From Serripes groenlandicus (Eukaryota > Mollusca > Bivalvia > Cardiida > Cardiidae), in assembly GCA_031761405.1 (NCBI GenBank), contig JASEVX010000364.1, positions 83,501-147,500 of the forward strand: a stretch of 64,000 bases of DNA. The letters run 5' to 3'. The notes beneath the pieces were generated by a model. The model saw nothing but the letters and a program-made list of their open reading frames with translations. It was not told the DNA's origin and did not search any database. Positions 25,401 through 35,479 of this stretch are shown piece by piece; the first letter of the stretch is position 1; each line of letters begins with the position of its first letter. Position numbers and translations under genes: made by a program.

Positions 25401-28400
25401 TTTAAATCAATATTCCATAACATTCATTTTGTCATTTGAATGTGTTGACGGATAATAACTCTTCGTTCATTAACACATACATATATAGAGTGGTCTCTCT
25501 TCGTCTAGCAAAAGCAAATTTCAAATGTAAAGGAAAATGATCAGAGTCATCGCGAGCAGCAACATTAACATACTGACATACGGAAGGAAATCAGATAAAG
25601 CTATGTAATTGATAATCTACTATACTTCTTCCATTGTGTGCAGTTCGTGTAAAGTTGCCAAAACTATCATCAAACAGGCAACCATTTAGTACGTGTATAT
25701 CATGGATACAGAATAATTTAAAAATTGACTTATTTCCTGTTATCTTTATTATTACACGGATATACGAACGTATCTCAATTTGTTATATATCTATAAGTGC
25801 TACCTATTTACGAAAACACGCACGATAATTATAAACAAAAATTAAAGAGCATACTTTGGCCATAAAAAATGATTTATAAGTAACTGACTAGACGATACTA
25901 ATGTTAATGTCATGTTTCTTGAATTATCAAAACATATTTGGAATTCGTATTGCTATGGTCTATTATTATGACCAGAAAATAATAAAGTAAAGACTTCCAG
26001 AAAATCAAGGAATACATTTATAATGAACAAGATTAAAACATGAGGGCCAAGATGATCATTAATCGATTACCTGCATTATCGTACAGAAGCAAATAGATCA
26101 GCCCTTTTCTGATGCCACCTGGCGACTGCCTTTTTCAAAGAGTCAATATGTTTGGAACAAATTATGTAAGGCGTCTCATTTCTGCTAAACTATTTCCCTA
26201 TTAGAGACGGTTTCTGACGCTTTGCAGCAGACGATTTAGGAAATGATTGTCGCCAAAAGAACAATTGCTCCTTATGAGAAAGTTATCCTTTTCCCACAAT
26301 GTTTGATAAATAATTATACATTGAATGATTGAGTCTATAGCTTATGTATAGGAATTTGGGGTCTTTCATGTTGATACCACTTTTTTTGCGGGAAACGACG
26401 TCACTCCATTGACGTTACGCTAAGATGAATTGTTACGGAAAACACGTCATGTCCTTCTTTGGCTACGATACAGACATAATTTAGGTAAGGGCGTAGTAGG
26501 CTAATGCTGTCGGAGTTCCATTCATCTTTAACGTTTCGTACAAATGTTAATTCCCACATAACATAGCACTTTAATGATCTTTGATAACGATTTTAAAAAG
26601 TTATAAAGACGACAATAATTTTCAATCCGGGGTTTTCGTCTCATTTTATACATACCCAAAATGGCAGCCCCCATAGATTTGGCCAGTTTCATTTCAGAAA
26701 GCTTCATGGGTTATTGAAACAAAAAAATCTCAGACCTGTTATGAAAAGATCCATTTATGTTGTTTTTTTCGTATAATTATGCATTTTAAAATACACATAA
26801 ACGATCCCTCCAGGTATCTACTAGACATATACTGATACAGTCAATTAACATATGTTTAAAAGAAAAAGAGTATACAATATTTTCTTAATCCTGTTTTATT
26901 TGTTAGAAAGAATGTTTTTGCTTACATAAGTACTACTACGATGACCATAGGAAACACCTCCCGATTATCACGGGTAGTGATTTCTTCGTCAGATTGGTTA
27001 AACGCGTTGCCCGAATTATGTCCGTTGGCTTTCCGTCTCTTAGCATACCCACTCCGAGGAATATTTTTTCGAGTTTTCATCATATTTGTAAAGGTCAGGT
27101 ATTTTTATAATTAATTTTAAAAATCTGATAATAGCATAGATCTATTAACTATTTATGTCAAAACTTTCTAGCCTGGTTTAAAACGTTCCTTGTACTTGAA
27201 CAATTTGACAATAATAGGATATACACCTTTGTTTTTCCATTTGAGCCGATGGGCCCTATCGCTTTCAATACTTTTGTGACAAGGCATTTCCAACTTTCCC
27301 CCCGTGAAGTCTCTAACCTTTATCTCGCTATCGTTACAGCTCTTATTTATGTTTGCTTTCAATCCATAAATGCGTAAATTGGTACGTCGGGAATATCCAT
27401 TCTCTCGCTAAGATAAATTAGTTTATGTATTATTTCACTATTTTCGTTCTTTAACGTCTCCTTTATATCATTCAGTGCCTGTACGTTCTCAGTTATATCA
27501 TCAATGTTGGTAATAAGCAATGAAAGATCTGATTTCATGTCGGTTTTAAAAGAAGTGATTTCCATTTTCATTTTATCTCTTATTTCCTGTAAAAAAAAAA
27601 GTCACAATTTCCTGTTGTTCAGTTTGCTTAGCATTCGTGTAGTAGCAAATACGGAAGGACTACGATCTGGGGTAGCACACGCGTACACCATAATACTTAC
27701 TTATTGTTTGTTTTTGCTTATGGCCTTTTCGATGCATTTCCATGACCCAAACCGGTAATATTAGCGTTGACAACAGACGAACAAGCCACAGTGTGGTACT
27801 TACAGGCTGTACCGCATTATACTAAGTGGATGTACCCAGACGACACTCGGTTGGCATCAAGTACAGTTACATATAGTTGTATTATTGGTATGGCGGGATA
27901 TATAGAAGCTACTTTCCACATCGGTTACATGCTTACATAAGACCTATTGTATTCAACAGTGTTTGCAATACGCTCTGTTTTCATCCCAATTAATTTACGA
28001 ATGCTACTTCCTTGCTGTTGACTTGAAACTTCATTTCTGTGTGCCAGATCGAACATATATTATCAGGGAATGATTGGTTTCAGCCAAAATATAAACTTCA
28101 ACATAAAATATAGATTAACATCGGTTTATAACCCTCAGGTTACAATAACCGATAGCACGATGACTAATGTGAATGTTTAACACACAACTTTCTGAAAACG
28201 CAATAATCATTGCTAATTTTAACTTGTATTCCAATTATAGTTACCCCCCCCCCCCCCCCCCCCCCCCAACCCCAATGTTGATAATAGACAGAATGGTAAC
28301 TTGTTGGCTGAACTGGCTATTATGGTTTACGATTATTCATAATCTGTGTTCAACTTAAATTCAGAATGGTCGTTATTTCCTGACGTATTTTAAAAGTAAT

Positions 28401-31400
28401 TTTAGTCTACGTTCTTAAGGGAACATTCTGACATTGACAGAACAAGTTGCTACTCATCGACTTCCAATAATAGCTAAATACAGTAAAATTTCTTAGAAGC
28501 CGGATATGATACACATGCGATAAAATCAACGGAGAAAAGAATATATAACAAATAATAAAAAATAAAAAAAAGTAATGTAAAGGATATGAATAAATATAAA
28601 CAATTTTCTTCAAAGCAAGTGATCCACGGTCATTTGGAGCGGATTGCAACTCCGTATGTGTAAAGTGTTACGATAACGCTCCTTGTGATACAGTAGCTGG
28701 TGTGACCAATGTATGGTCGGATTTAATCGACAGACATGTTTGACAGCTAGGATCATTTGATTCTAAAAATATTGACTCCGCCCGCTTTTAGACATGTCTT
28801 GTTAATTAATTAATACAAAACGATTGCCACAAACTTAGAACAATGACTAGGCGTATAGCAAATGAGGCAGGACTACGACCTGGGGTAGAATGCAAGGACA
28901 CCTTAGACTCAATTATTGTTTTATTGCTTTTGACCTTTTGGATGAGCGTGGTTCATTTCTACGTCACCCAGTAATAGTAGCGTTGACAGCAGCAGTGTGG
29001 TACTTACTGGCTAAGTGGATGTACTCAGGCAACACTTTGTTGGCATCAAGTATATATACTGATAGTGTACGGCGGGATATACAGAAGCTACTTTCCAAAC
29101 AGGTTACATGCTTACGTAAGACCGACTGTATTCAACAGTGTTTGCCACAAAAACTGTTTTCATCAAAATAAATTCACGATTCCCACTTCCTTGCTGTTGA
29201 CTTGAAGCCTAAATTCTGAGTGCGAGATCGAGCTTTTTATTTCCAGGGGATAATTGGTTTCACCCTAATATCTACCCCAACATAAACTATAGCATCAGTA
29301 TATGATCTCCATGTTACAATGCTCGATAGCACGATTTACTAATGCAAATGTTTACCACACATCTATCTGAAAAGGCAATGATACTTGCCAATGTTAACAT
29401 GAATTCCAATTCTAGTTTCCATATTTTCGGTGGGTCCATTCCACCACATAAGCAAATACGAAACAGTCCCCCTCCCTCATATTGACAGACGGATAACTTG
29501 TAGGCTGATCTGTTATTAAGAGAACTTGCTGATACTTAGAAAAAAATAATAAAACAAATGATTGAAATGATAACGTCAAGCAAAGGATATGAATAAATAT
29601 AAACTTTTTACTTCAAAGCATGTGAACCGGGGTCATTTGGACAGGATTGCAACTCCATGTGTGGAAAGTGTTACGATAATGCTCCTTGTGATTCAGTTAC
29701 TGGTGCCTGTGACCAATGTATGGCTGGATTTAAAGGAGTGACATGTTCGACAGGTAAGTCATTTGTTCCTATCGCGACCGCTCGATATTAGTCATGCCTA
29801 GTTCATTAATGCAAAACGATTGCAAAAGAGGAGAAATGACTCGGCGTAAAGCACCACTGTTGCCTAAATGTTGGATTATTGGTGAAACTTCTGCTATGCA
29901 TTTTTTAGGATTTCATTTCGTTTCATCTAGAAAAAATGTATTTCTTTTATATCATTTCCGTGGTGTTATGTTTAGAGCGATTGCCTTGGCATTGTAGGTA
30001 TATAGTTCGATCCCTTTTCGAGTCAAAGGTATAACTTCAAACGGTGTAGTAATGACTATTACAACTGGTATGATGGTGTTAGGATAATTAATATTTGTAA
30101 TATTTGTAAATTAACCTAGACACACCCTGGTATAGACAGAAGCGGTGGTGTAAAAGACTATTCAAACACAAAGTTGCATTATTAGTTTTGAGCAATAGCA
30201 AACAAGTACTATATACAGTCGAATTTCGATGTTAATGAACATTGAAGTCACCACAACTCGTAAGCTGCATGTCGTCCGTATTATATAAATAAATTTCCCA
30301 TGGAAGACTAGACACAACAGCTTGCCTAAGACGGGTACATGCTTATACCGCCTCGTCAGACTGTACTGGACGATGTTTGAAAGCGTCAACGAAATAAAGC
30401 AGTCCATGTAAAACTTTGTTACCGTAGGTTGTCGGATCATCGGCGATTTGCGACACCAATGCTTTGTTGAAAACATCAAGCCAGAAGTTATTCTGAAGTG
30501 CGCAATAATTTCACAACTAGCAAGGATTGGATTCGTTGTATTTCACTAAATCGTAGAAAAACATTAAATGCGACAGAAAAAGTTTCTCAAAGGATGTATA
30601 CGATTTTGTTTAATTAACGTTTTCCTTTTAAAAAGGGATGTGTATTAAATCGGGTTTTACCAAAAGGTGAAACTTGCTTTATCTTACATAATTATTAAAG
30701 CAAACAAAGCCAACAATAGTGACTCTGATTAGAAACACGCGTAGGTTATATCAGTATGCATAGCATATCTGGAAATACAAAGCTTTTTAAAAAGTTTTTC
30801 GGTCATATCGCGGCGGCCAGTTTGAGTACCAGTGCATTTCCTGACTTTCTCATACCAGTACTTCACACGATATACTTTCCAAGCAATTGGATGCTACTGA
30901 CTGAGCTAAGGCTGCTCGAATTACCGCGAGACTGATCACTAATACCTACATATGTTACCGTTACGTCAGTTGTTACTTTAATTCTCCGTATATGATTACA
31001 CCTTATGGTTTAGTCAGTGTAGTCAGTGTCTATTTATACACATATACACTATGATTTCTGTATGATTTAGCCTGTCAAAATGGTACCTATGGGATTAACT
31101 GCCGATGGGATTGTGGGCATTGCTATGGTGACCAACCTTGCAATAAAGTAGATGGAACATGTGAAAGATGTGATCTGGGCTATCTTGGAGACCTATGTGA
31201 AACAGGTAGTAAGCTTTGGAAAATAAAAGAGAAAGAGAAAAATAGTCTTAAAAATTAATGTTAAATCAAAGTACTGAAAATACTTAAATGCGGGGGATGT
31301 TGGCTCTATAGTGTTAACAAGATTTTCCTTCAGTTTGACTTACTGACCTACTTTTGACCCAACACGACCCATGTTAGAACTTGACCTAGATATCATCAAG

Positions 31401-34400
31401 AAAAATATTCTGATAAAGTTTCAATATGCTCAAGCTAAACAAAATTTAACCCGGCATGACCCATATTCAAACTTGACCTAGATATCATTTAGATAGAATT
31501 CTGACCAAATTTCAAACTACTTTAGCCAAAAAATAAATGCTTCTACAGAGTTAACAAGATTTTCCTTCAATTTGGCCTTGTGACCTAGTTTCTGACCCAA
31601 TGTGATCCATATTCGAACTTGACCTGAATATCATTAATACAAACATTCTGACAAAAGTTCAAACTGTTGAATTAAAAATTGCGGCCTATATAGTGTTAAC
31701 AAGCTTTTCCTTCAATTTGACCTAGTGATCTACTTTTTGACCCGACATGACTCATGGTCGAACTTGACTTACATTACCAAGACAAACATTCTGATAAGGT
31801 TTCAACATGCTCAAGTTGAAAATGTGGTCTTTCGAGTGTTAACACGATTTTCCTTCAATTTGACCCGCTTTCAATTTACTCGTTTTTCCATATATATAAA
31901 AGAAACATTTAAGATCCTTATGTCTAACTTAAATTTCTAAATTATGTATACAACTTCATGGATTAAAACTTTACATTGTGTACGTTTACTTTGTATAATG
32001 TGCATACTGTTTGGCTTGTTGTGAAACGTATTTAACTGATCCCTGGACAATCAAGAACAATTATCCATTTTGAAAAAACAGAGGGCAGCACAAACAATTT
32101 ACAAATTTACACTTCCTGAAAGCTGGGCATGACAATATACGGAGATATTCAGCATAGCTGAATTCCCCGCATAACACTGTCACGGATATATATGTGTGAT
32201 AACGAAAATGTGTGTTAGTTACTTACATGTTGTAATACAATTACATAGTACAGTTAATGGTTTTTCGGAGCTTATACTATGAATGGCCATGTCTATTTAC
32301 TTATAGAACACTTCTATTCGAAATGATAAAATAGTACTTTTCAGAGTGTATATCAGGCACTTACATCCACGATTGTTTGGACTATTTAGTATTTAGTTAT
32401 ATAGCAATTATTTGTGAAATGATAAAATACTATGTTTCAGAGTGTATATCAGGCATTTACGGCCAAGATTGTTCAATCTTATGCGGATTGTGTTTGAAAT
32501 ACGAAACATGCAACCATGTAACTGGTTTGTGTTCCAACGGTTGCGCTGCAGGTCGTCAAGGAGACACATGTAAACAAGGTAGGCAGTTTCGTATTGAAAT
32601 TGGAGTACACATTATTTTAAACTAGAAAGTCAAAACATCATTTGTATTAATTAAGTAGATATATTGTAACTTACAATACACGTTTGGTGTGAATTGTAAA
32701 CAGCAACGATATACATGATGGCACGAAGTCTATAAATTGACCAATATATAATCTAGTATTGTTCTGGTGAAAATATTTAACTGTTCTATTTCTATTTCAT
32801 TCCTTTATCTGATATATTTTAAATTACATGTACAGCATGTGGAAAATACACGTTTGGTGTGAATTGTAGACAGCAATGCCACTGTGTCGATGACAAATCC
32901 TGTGATTCGATAAATGGAGAATGTGAAGATGGCTCATGTGCAGAAGGTTTCTTTGGTGTGGACTGCCAGCAAATGAACGGTTTGCACTAAATACTATAAC
33001 ATTTTAAAAAATCGACAAAATATGAACAGATGATAAAATATGTGTTGTATTGTCTTAAACATCTTTAGTAACAGCATAAATATAATTATTAAGTTTTATT
33101 ATTAAAAACCATATATTACGAACAACAGAATTGCAAGGATTTATAGATTTGATAAAGTATCAAATGTTATATTGATTTAAACTAATTCAATAGACTTTCA
33201 CATTCTGCCAATTACATAACATATCAACTTATTACTTTAGACAGGGGATTAACATACCTCGTGATACTAAGCTTCGAATAAACTATGATGCCTATTTGCT
33301 TTGCGCATAATAAGAATCATTCGAAAAGAAGCAATCCATTATCAAAAGACAAAAATGAAAATCAGCTATATATGCTTTCCCTTTTATAGGGGGTCCCGAC
33401 AAAAGCGATGGAAATAACCAAGGTATTATTATTGGAGTTGTGTCTGGTGTGGCGTGCATCATTATTGTACTTGTAATAGCTGGTGTTTGTTTTCTGAAGA
33501 GAAGGTAAATATCGTTTTGATAGATAAGTAAGTTATACTGCAAACTAGAATAAGTATATAAGCGTTTTTGTTACATGTCACCTTTAATTGTTTGAGTGTT
33601 ACGTTTTTGAAATATCAATCGATATAATATAACTTGCGACTTCAAGTAGTATCACCAAATCCTCGAAATATTTATTCAGTGTACTTAATGATTAATTTAC
33701 ACTATAAGCATTATAATATAAGCGCTTTACTTATGACATATCAAGTAAATAAATTACCACCAATCACTCGTACTAAATTTTACGGACTCAAGCCCATCAG
33801 CAGGTTTTCTTTATCATTCATTTTTAACATAGTTTTATGATTTGTTTTGTAAATCTAAAAGAGGTTAAAATTGTATTTGTAAAAGGACTGCAACTCAATT
33901 TATTGATCAGCTTAAACAAGGCTAATTGGTCAAGTTTTGTAAGGGCTGGGTATTTCAATGAGAAGTTTACACTTATACATTTTTCATCGATTGTCAAATA
34001 ACTCAATTTAATCAAGTTTGATGTCTGATTCTTGACACAATTATAACGGGATTCAGACCCTAGAACATTTGTTACGAGAGAACGACGCTTTATCTCAGCA
34101 CTACTGTCTTAATGTTTCTGACTGGTATCATAACTCCCATACATAAGTATGTACCGCTTTAGCTGAGAGAGTTTATACACGTATTGTCAACGTATGCTAA
34201 TACAATTATAATGAGATTGTATCCAAAATTATCATCGATATGTCAATGTTCATTGAAGGCTTGGGTCCGACTGGATGTGTGCATAGGCTAATCTTTATTT
34301 TAACATGTCGCTTATACGAGATTAGATTAAATGTTCGTATATCAAAGTTCATTTAATTTCATTTGTAGAAAACGTGATGACAAATCTTCCGAAATAGTAA

Positions 34401-34459
34401 CAAAACCGACTGATGAACACCACTATGAGGATCTTCACATACATCTACGTCAATTGTAG
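15178..34459 (+). CDS. Unit 1 gene model: FTP-FTP-mucin stalk-EGFx4-transmembrane receptor
   Basis: Twelve exons join in phase: 15178-15238, 19563-19796, 20892-21092, 22108-22350, 23061-23261, 23732-23926, 29619-29753, 31071-31205, 32441-32578, 32836-32979, 33390-33504 and 34369-34459. They total 1893 nt, giving 630 residues and a stop. The order is signal peptide, two fucolectin-like FTP domains, Thr/Ser stalk, four 8-Cys MEGF/SREC-like EGF modules, one transmembrane helix and a 30-residue tail with YEDL. This architecture suggests a type I surface receptor that binds glycans or other ligands through FTP; the ligand and the immune role are inference. Least sure are the leader choice and the stalk acceptor. 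No lesion is seen in the listed exons. Confidence 0.65.
15905..16203 (+). repeat. 42-bp direct repeats
   Basis: GTAGCACTCTGGCCAGCTAC plus about 20 further matching bases occurs at 15905 and again at 16160. Between them, CAATTGTCAAAGTGTCC is also doubled (16019, 16061). A small local duplication inside the first intron of unit 1. Confidence 0.7.
17100..17405 (-). mobile_element. tRNA-derived SINE, minus orientation
   Basis: Reading the minus strand from 17405, an A-box-like GGTAGCTCAGTCGG and B-box GTGAGTTCGAAACCC form a tRNA-like head. It is followed by the family body seen at 5915 and 46873 (CCAACATTCTTTCCAACG). Confidence 0.75.
18005..18080 (+). pseudogene. Decayed signal-peptide exon L4
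   Basis: ATTATAAATGGAGTAAAAGC followed by AG|GTATTT matches the end of L1, and flanking intron sequence also matches (CACGTCTTAAGAAGGAAACG). In the L1 frame a TGA precedes the hydrophobic codons and no ATG follows, so the start is lost. Confidence 0.55.
19381..19410. repeat. (TA)n microsatellite
   Basis: About 15 uninterrupted TA units. Confidence 0.9.
19563..19796 (+). CDS. Unit 1 FTP domain 1, first-half exon
   Basis: Acceptor CTTTTTTTCAG and donor CCTC|GTACGT bound 234 open nt in phase 1-1. Landmarks are NVAINKTVTSSS, NIVDGYIG, DPWVTVDLGQEYWIDNVVVY and RTD, the usual FTP order. The sugar-binding His of F-type lectins is not seen in the CECCAATQ segment. Confidence 0.8.
20892..21092 (+). 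CDS. Unit 1 FTP domain 1, second-half exon
   Basis: Bounded by TTCTTTTCAG and CTCAG|GTAAAC, 201 open nt in phase 1-1. It encodes LGLQLHFTNSS, EGEGWINFVNVTV, LQSRYVTLVLKG and VCELEVYG, the C-terminal half of an FTP/F5-8C-like fold that ends in the typical LCEVEVYG strand. Confidence 0.8.
22108..22350 (+). CDS. Unit 1 FTP domain 2, first-half exon
   Basis: TTATTTTCAG acceptor and CATC|GTACGA donor give 243 open nt in phase 1-1. Residues NVAVNSTVTSSS, NIVDGNIKRDGN, CKCCAATKQEADPW and ITVDLGEEYWIDNFVVYGRTD follow the FTP pattern. It is three codons longer than domain 1 because the RTD loop differs (DSAHIH against TDYLP). Confidence 0.8.
23061..23261 (+). CDS. Unit 1 FTP domain 2, second-half exon
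   Basis: CTCTTTCAG and GCACAG|GTAGGC bound 201 open nt in phase 1-1. Residues LSGLQIHFTDNSG, EGDGWIDFVNVTV, LQSRYVTLLVKG and VCELEVYG close the second FTP domain. Confidence 0.8.
23732..23926 (+). CDS. Unit 1 mucin-like Thr/Ser stalk exon
   Basis: About six to seven 30-bp units encode decapeptides of the form TTS-x-TTYPG-x, rich in O-glycosylation-type Thr and Ser. The chosen acceptor GAGAACAG is the only nearby one giving phase 1 and no stop. The acceptor homologous to unit 2 (CACAATAG at 23670) runs into TAA here. The donor is GCAG|GTACAA. Several units contain CCAGGTACC, resembling internal donors in the same phase. Confidence 0.55.
24255..24640 (-). mobile_element. LINE endonuclease-domain fragment
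   Basis: The minus strand encodes SSELFPYVMYFDVAARDD then SDHFPLHSKL, which resembles the C-terminal SDHxPL motif of exonuclease-endonuclease-phosphatase domains in non-LTR elements. Frameshifts precede it. It lies within the stalk-EGF intron. Confidence 0.65.
25380..25725 (-). mobile_element. Second LINE endonuclease-domain fragment
   Basis: A diverged local duplicate of 24255-24640, sharing GATCAGAGTCATCGCGAGCA and the region encoding NGCLFDDSF upstream on the minus strand. Heavily frameshifted. Confidence 0.6.
25830..27160. other. Intron sequence, no gene recognised
   Basis: AT-rich; one short segment near 26222 resembles the fold-back arm at 4411. No exon is supported. Confidence 0.4.
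27168..27590 (-). mobile_element. LINE ORF1-like fragment
   Basis: The minus strand carries a coiled-coil-like stretch (KTDMKSDLSLLITNIDDITE, about 27530) and, in a following frame, ESDRAHRLKWKNKG then YPIIVKLFKYKER. That resembles the ERAHRIG...RPIIVKF core of L1-type ORF1 proteins. A paralogous copy of the coiled-coil part is at 50545-50820 in the same intron of unit 2, so the insertion predates that duplication. Confidence 0.6.
27600..28610. other. Intronic segment repeated at 28865-29450 and 50860-51530
   Basis: Blocks such as GGCGGGATATATAGAAGCTA and TTGACTTGAA occur in all three places, each time before an EGF1-type exon. This shows that EGF1 was duplicated together with about 1 kb of upstream intron. 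Confidence 0.7.
28244..28267. repeat. Poly-C tract
   Basis: 24 consecutive C. A similar run (51525-51546) lies at the paralogous place in unit 2. Confidence 0.95.
28616..28746 (+). pseudogene. Dead duplicate of the EGF1 exon
   Basis: Follows TTTTCTTCAAAG like the live exon at 29619. The first Cys codon is changed, a 4-nt deletion near 28698 breaks the frame, and the donor is GACAG|CT. Confidence 0.8.
29619..29753 (+). CDS. Unit 1 EGF module 1 exon
   Basis: 135 nt in phase 1-1 between TACTTCAAAG and GACAG|GTAAGT. It encodes CEPGSFGQDC, MCGKCYDNAPC, GACDQCMAGF and GVTC, with eight cysteines in the MEGF/SREC (laminin-EGF-like) spacing. Confidence 0.85.
29955..30010 (+). mobile_element. tRNA-like SINE head
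   Basis: TTCCGTGGTGTTATG, GCCTTGGCA and a degenerate B box (AGTTCGATCCC) form a tRNA-like promoter pair. The same sequence is at 53585-53645 in the paralogous intron, so it predates the duplication. Confidence 0.5.
30240..30560. other. Intronic block conserved in unit 2 (53685-53960), nature unknown
   Basis: CAGACTGTACTGGACG, GGCGATTTGCGACACCA and TGGATTCG are shared. On the minus strand both copies keep an open frame containing QYSLTRRYK. It may be part of a repeat rather than a gene. Confidence 0.4.
30785..30925 (-). mobile_element. Internally deleted SINE
   Basis: GTCATATCGCGGCGGCCAG to CCAAGCAATTGGATGC matches the SINE at 5915, then jumps to TACTGACTGAGCTAAGGC, the tRNA-like head on the minus strand, with the middle missing. 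Confidence 0.6.
31071..31205 (+). CDS. Unit 1 EGF module 2 exon
   Basis: 135 nt in phase 1-1 between TATGATTTAG and AACAG|GTAGTA. It encodes CQNGTYGINC, CGHCYGDQPC, GTCERCDLGY and GDLC, eight cysteines with module-1 spacing. Confidence 0.85.
31280..31885 (+). repeat. Diverged tandem repeat, about 120-145 bp units
   Basis: TTAACAAGATTTTCCTTCA and TTTGACC...GTGACCTA...TGACCC recur at about 31314, 31551, 31696 and 31839. Non-coding, inside the EGF2-EGF3 intron and absent from the same intron in unit 2 (only about 200 bp there). Confidence 0.75.
32336..32400 (+). repeat. Truncated duplicate of the EGF3 acceptor and exon start
   Basis: TTTTCAG then AGTGTATATCAGGCACTTAC matches the start of the exon at 32441, but the copy soon hits TAG. 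A nonfunctional exon stub 100 bp upstream of the real one. Confidence 0.75.
32441..32578 (+). CDS. Unit 1 EGF module 3 exon
   Basis: 138 nt in phase 1-1 between TATGTTTCAG and CAAG|GTAGGC. It encodes CISGIYGQDC, LCGLCLKYETC, GLCSNGCAAGRQGDTC. Eight cysteines. Confidence 0.85.
32675..32708 (+). repeat. Fragment of the EGF4 exon start
   Basis: AATACACGTTTGGTGTGAAT followed by TGTAAACAGCAACG repeats the beginning of the exon at 32836 without its acceptor. Confidence 0.7.
32836..32979 (+). CDS. Unit 1 EGF module 4 exon
   Basis: 144 nt in phase 1-1 between ACATGTACAG and AACG|GTTTGC. It encodes CGKYTFGVNC, CHCVDDKSC, GECEDGSCAEGF and GVDC. The donor GTTTGC is weaker than GTAGGC of the unit 2 counterpart. 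Confidence 0.8.
33390..33504 (+). CDS. Unit 1 transmembrane exon
   Basis: 115 nt, phase 1 to 2, between CCCTTTTATAG and AGAAG|GTAAAT. A short acidic linker (DKSDGNN) leads into IIIGVVSGVACIIIVLVIAG and a Cys-Phe-Leu-Lys-Arg stop-transfer end, giving type I topology. Confidence 0.85.
34369..34459 (+). CDS. Unit 1 cytoplasmic tail exon with YEDL motif
   Basis: 91 nt from acceptor ATTTGTAG to TAG at 34457-34459. The tail has a basic start, SSEIVTKP, then DEHHYEDLHI. YEDL fits YxxPhi endocytic sorting signals and also a single YxxL half-ITAM with acidic residues upstream. The unit 2 tail keeps EHHYEDLHI while several surrounding residues change. Confidence 0.8.
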
Positions 34460-34765
34460 ATACTGGATCTGACATGATACTTAAATGTTTCCTCACGTTT
34501 AAAGTTAAGAACAAATGTAGTTGTTGATACAATTCGTACTATTTCTAAATATAGCGTATGTACCATGGGTATATACATTGCATTACATAGACACATTTAC
34601 TATGAAGTGACGAAATAACGTTCAAGTGGCTACTCTATGTCAACGTTGTGCCAAATTGTAGTTGCAACAAGAACAAACAAGCACAATCCGATTCTAACAA
34701 ACTGTCAACAGAGTTCGTGTTTACTACATAATTTGAATTGCGAAAATCCATATACTTGTATTATA

Positions 34766-34771
34766 AATAAA
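34766..34771 (+). terminator. Possible polyadenylation signal of unit 1
   Basis: AATAAA about 300 bases after the stop; another AATAAA lies at 35104. Common by chance in AT-rich DNA. Confidence 0.35.
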
Positions 34772-35162
34772 TGAAACAAGTATCCTTCATCATTACTTAT
34801 ACACACGCTAATATACATTCTATGTGTATACGACTACGTAGTTTGCACAATATTTCGGTTACTGACACATATTGTGAACATGAATTAACCGGTACTCTGG
34901 AATACATTATTCGGTGTACTACACAAACAAACACAAGCATTGTCGATATCATCATGAATGTTTGAATTTCCCAGGTAGTCTACTGTATACAATCTGACAA
35001 ACATTCACGAAAGTATGGTATTTATCGATCATTCGAGTATAGGCAAGCGAATGACGTATTCATAGTTCTCGATCATATAATGATGACAATGTGTTATCTG
35101 TAAAATAAAAGTGTAAGGTCTTCTAAAGTATGTACATGTTGCTGTTACTTATTGTACATGTA

Positions 35163-35475
35163 CAGCGATCCATGTAGCCTAGGGATTAAGTCAGCTTCGG
35201 CAGCAGAAGGTTGAAGGTTCGAATTCCAGCGTTGAAAGTTGTTTTCCGTACGAAGTGATTACATATTTTACCCTTTGAACGTACATGTATTATTCTTATT
35301 ATCCTTTATCCCTATGTTATAATGTATGAGCTGTACTATACAAAGAATGTAAATCTGTCCAACCCTTTGCTAATTATTACAAAAACAATTTCACACAAGA
35401 GTATTTCAAGGCAATCGGCTGCATGTTCACAACAACCGTTAAACCATTAGTTAAAGACGAATCACGCTTGTCGCA
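35163..35475. mobile_element. tRNA-like head and SINE body fragment
   Basis: 35168-35240 has an A-box-like GTAGCCTAGGGATTAAG and B-box GGTTCGAATTCC. 35400-35470 has TTTCAAGGCAATCGGCTGC and TTAAAGACGAATCACGCTTG, body blocks of the SINE family. It is not a functional tRNA as far as I can fold it. Confidence 0.45.
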
Positions 35476-35479
35476 TTTA

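Noticed and set aside
28890..29171. 93-codon plus-strand frame
   Set aside because: The region is an intron segment present three times, and the frame is not kept in the copies at 27655 and 50868.
35163..35240. Functional tRNA gene
   Set aside because: A- and B-box-like segments are present but I could not find a paired acceptor stem or anticodon arm, and SINE body sequence follows.
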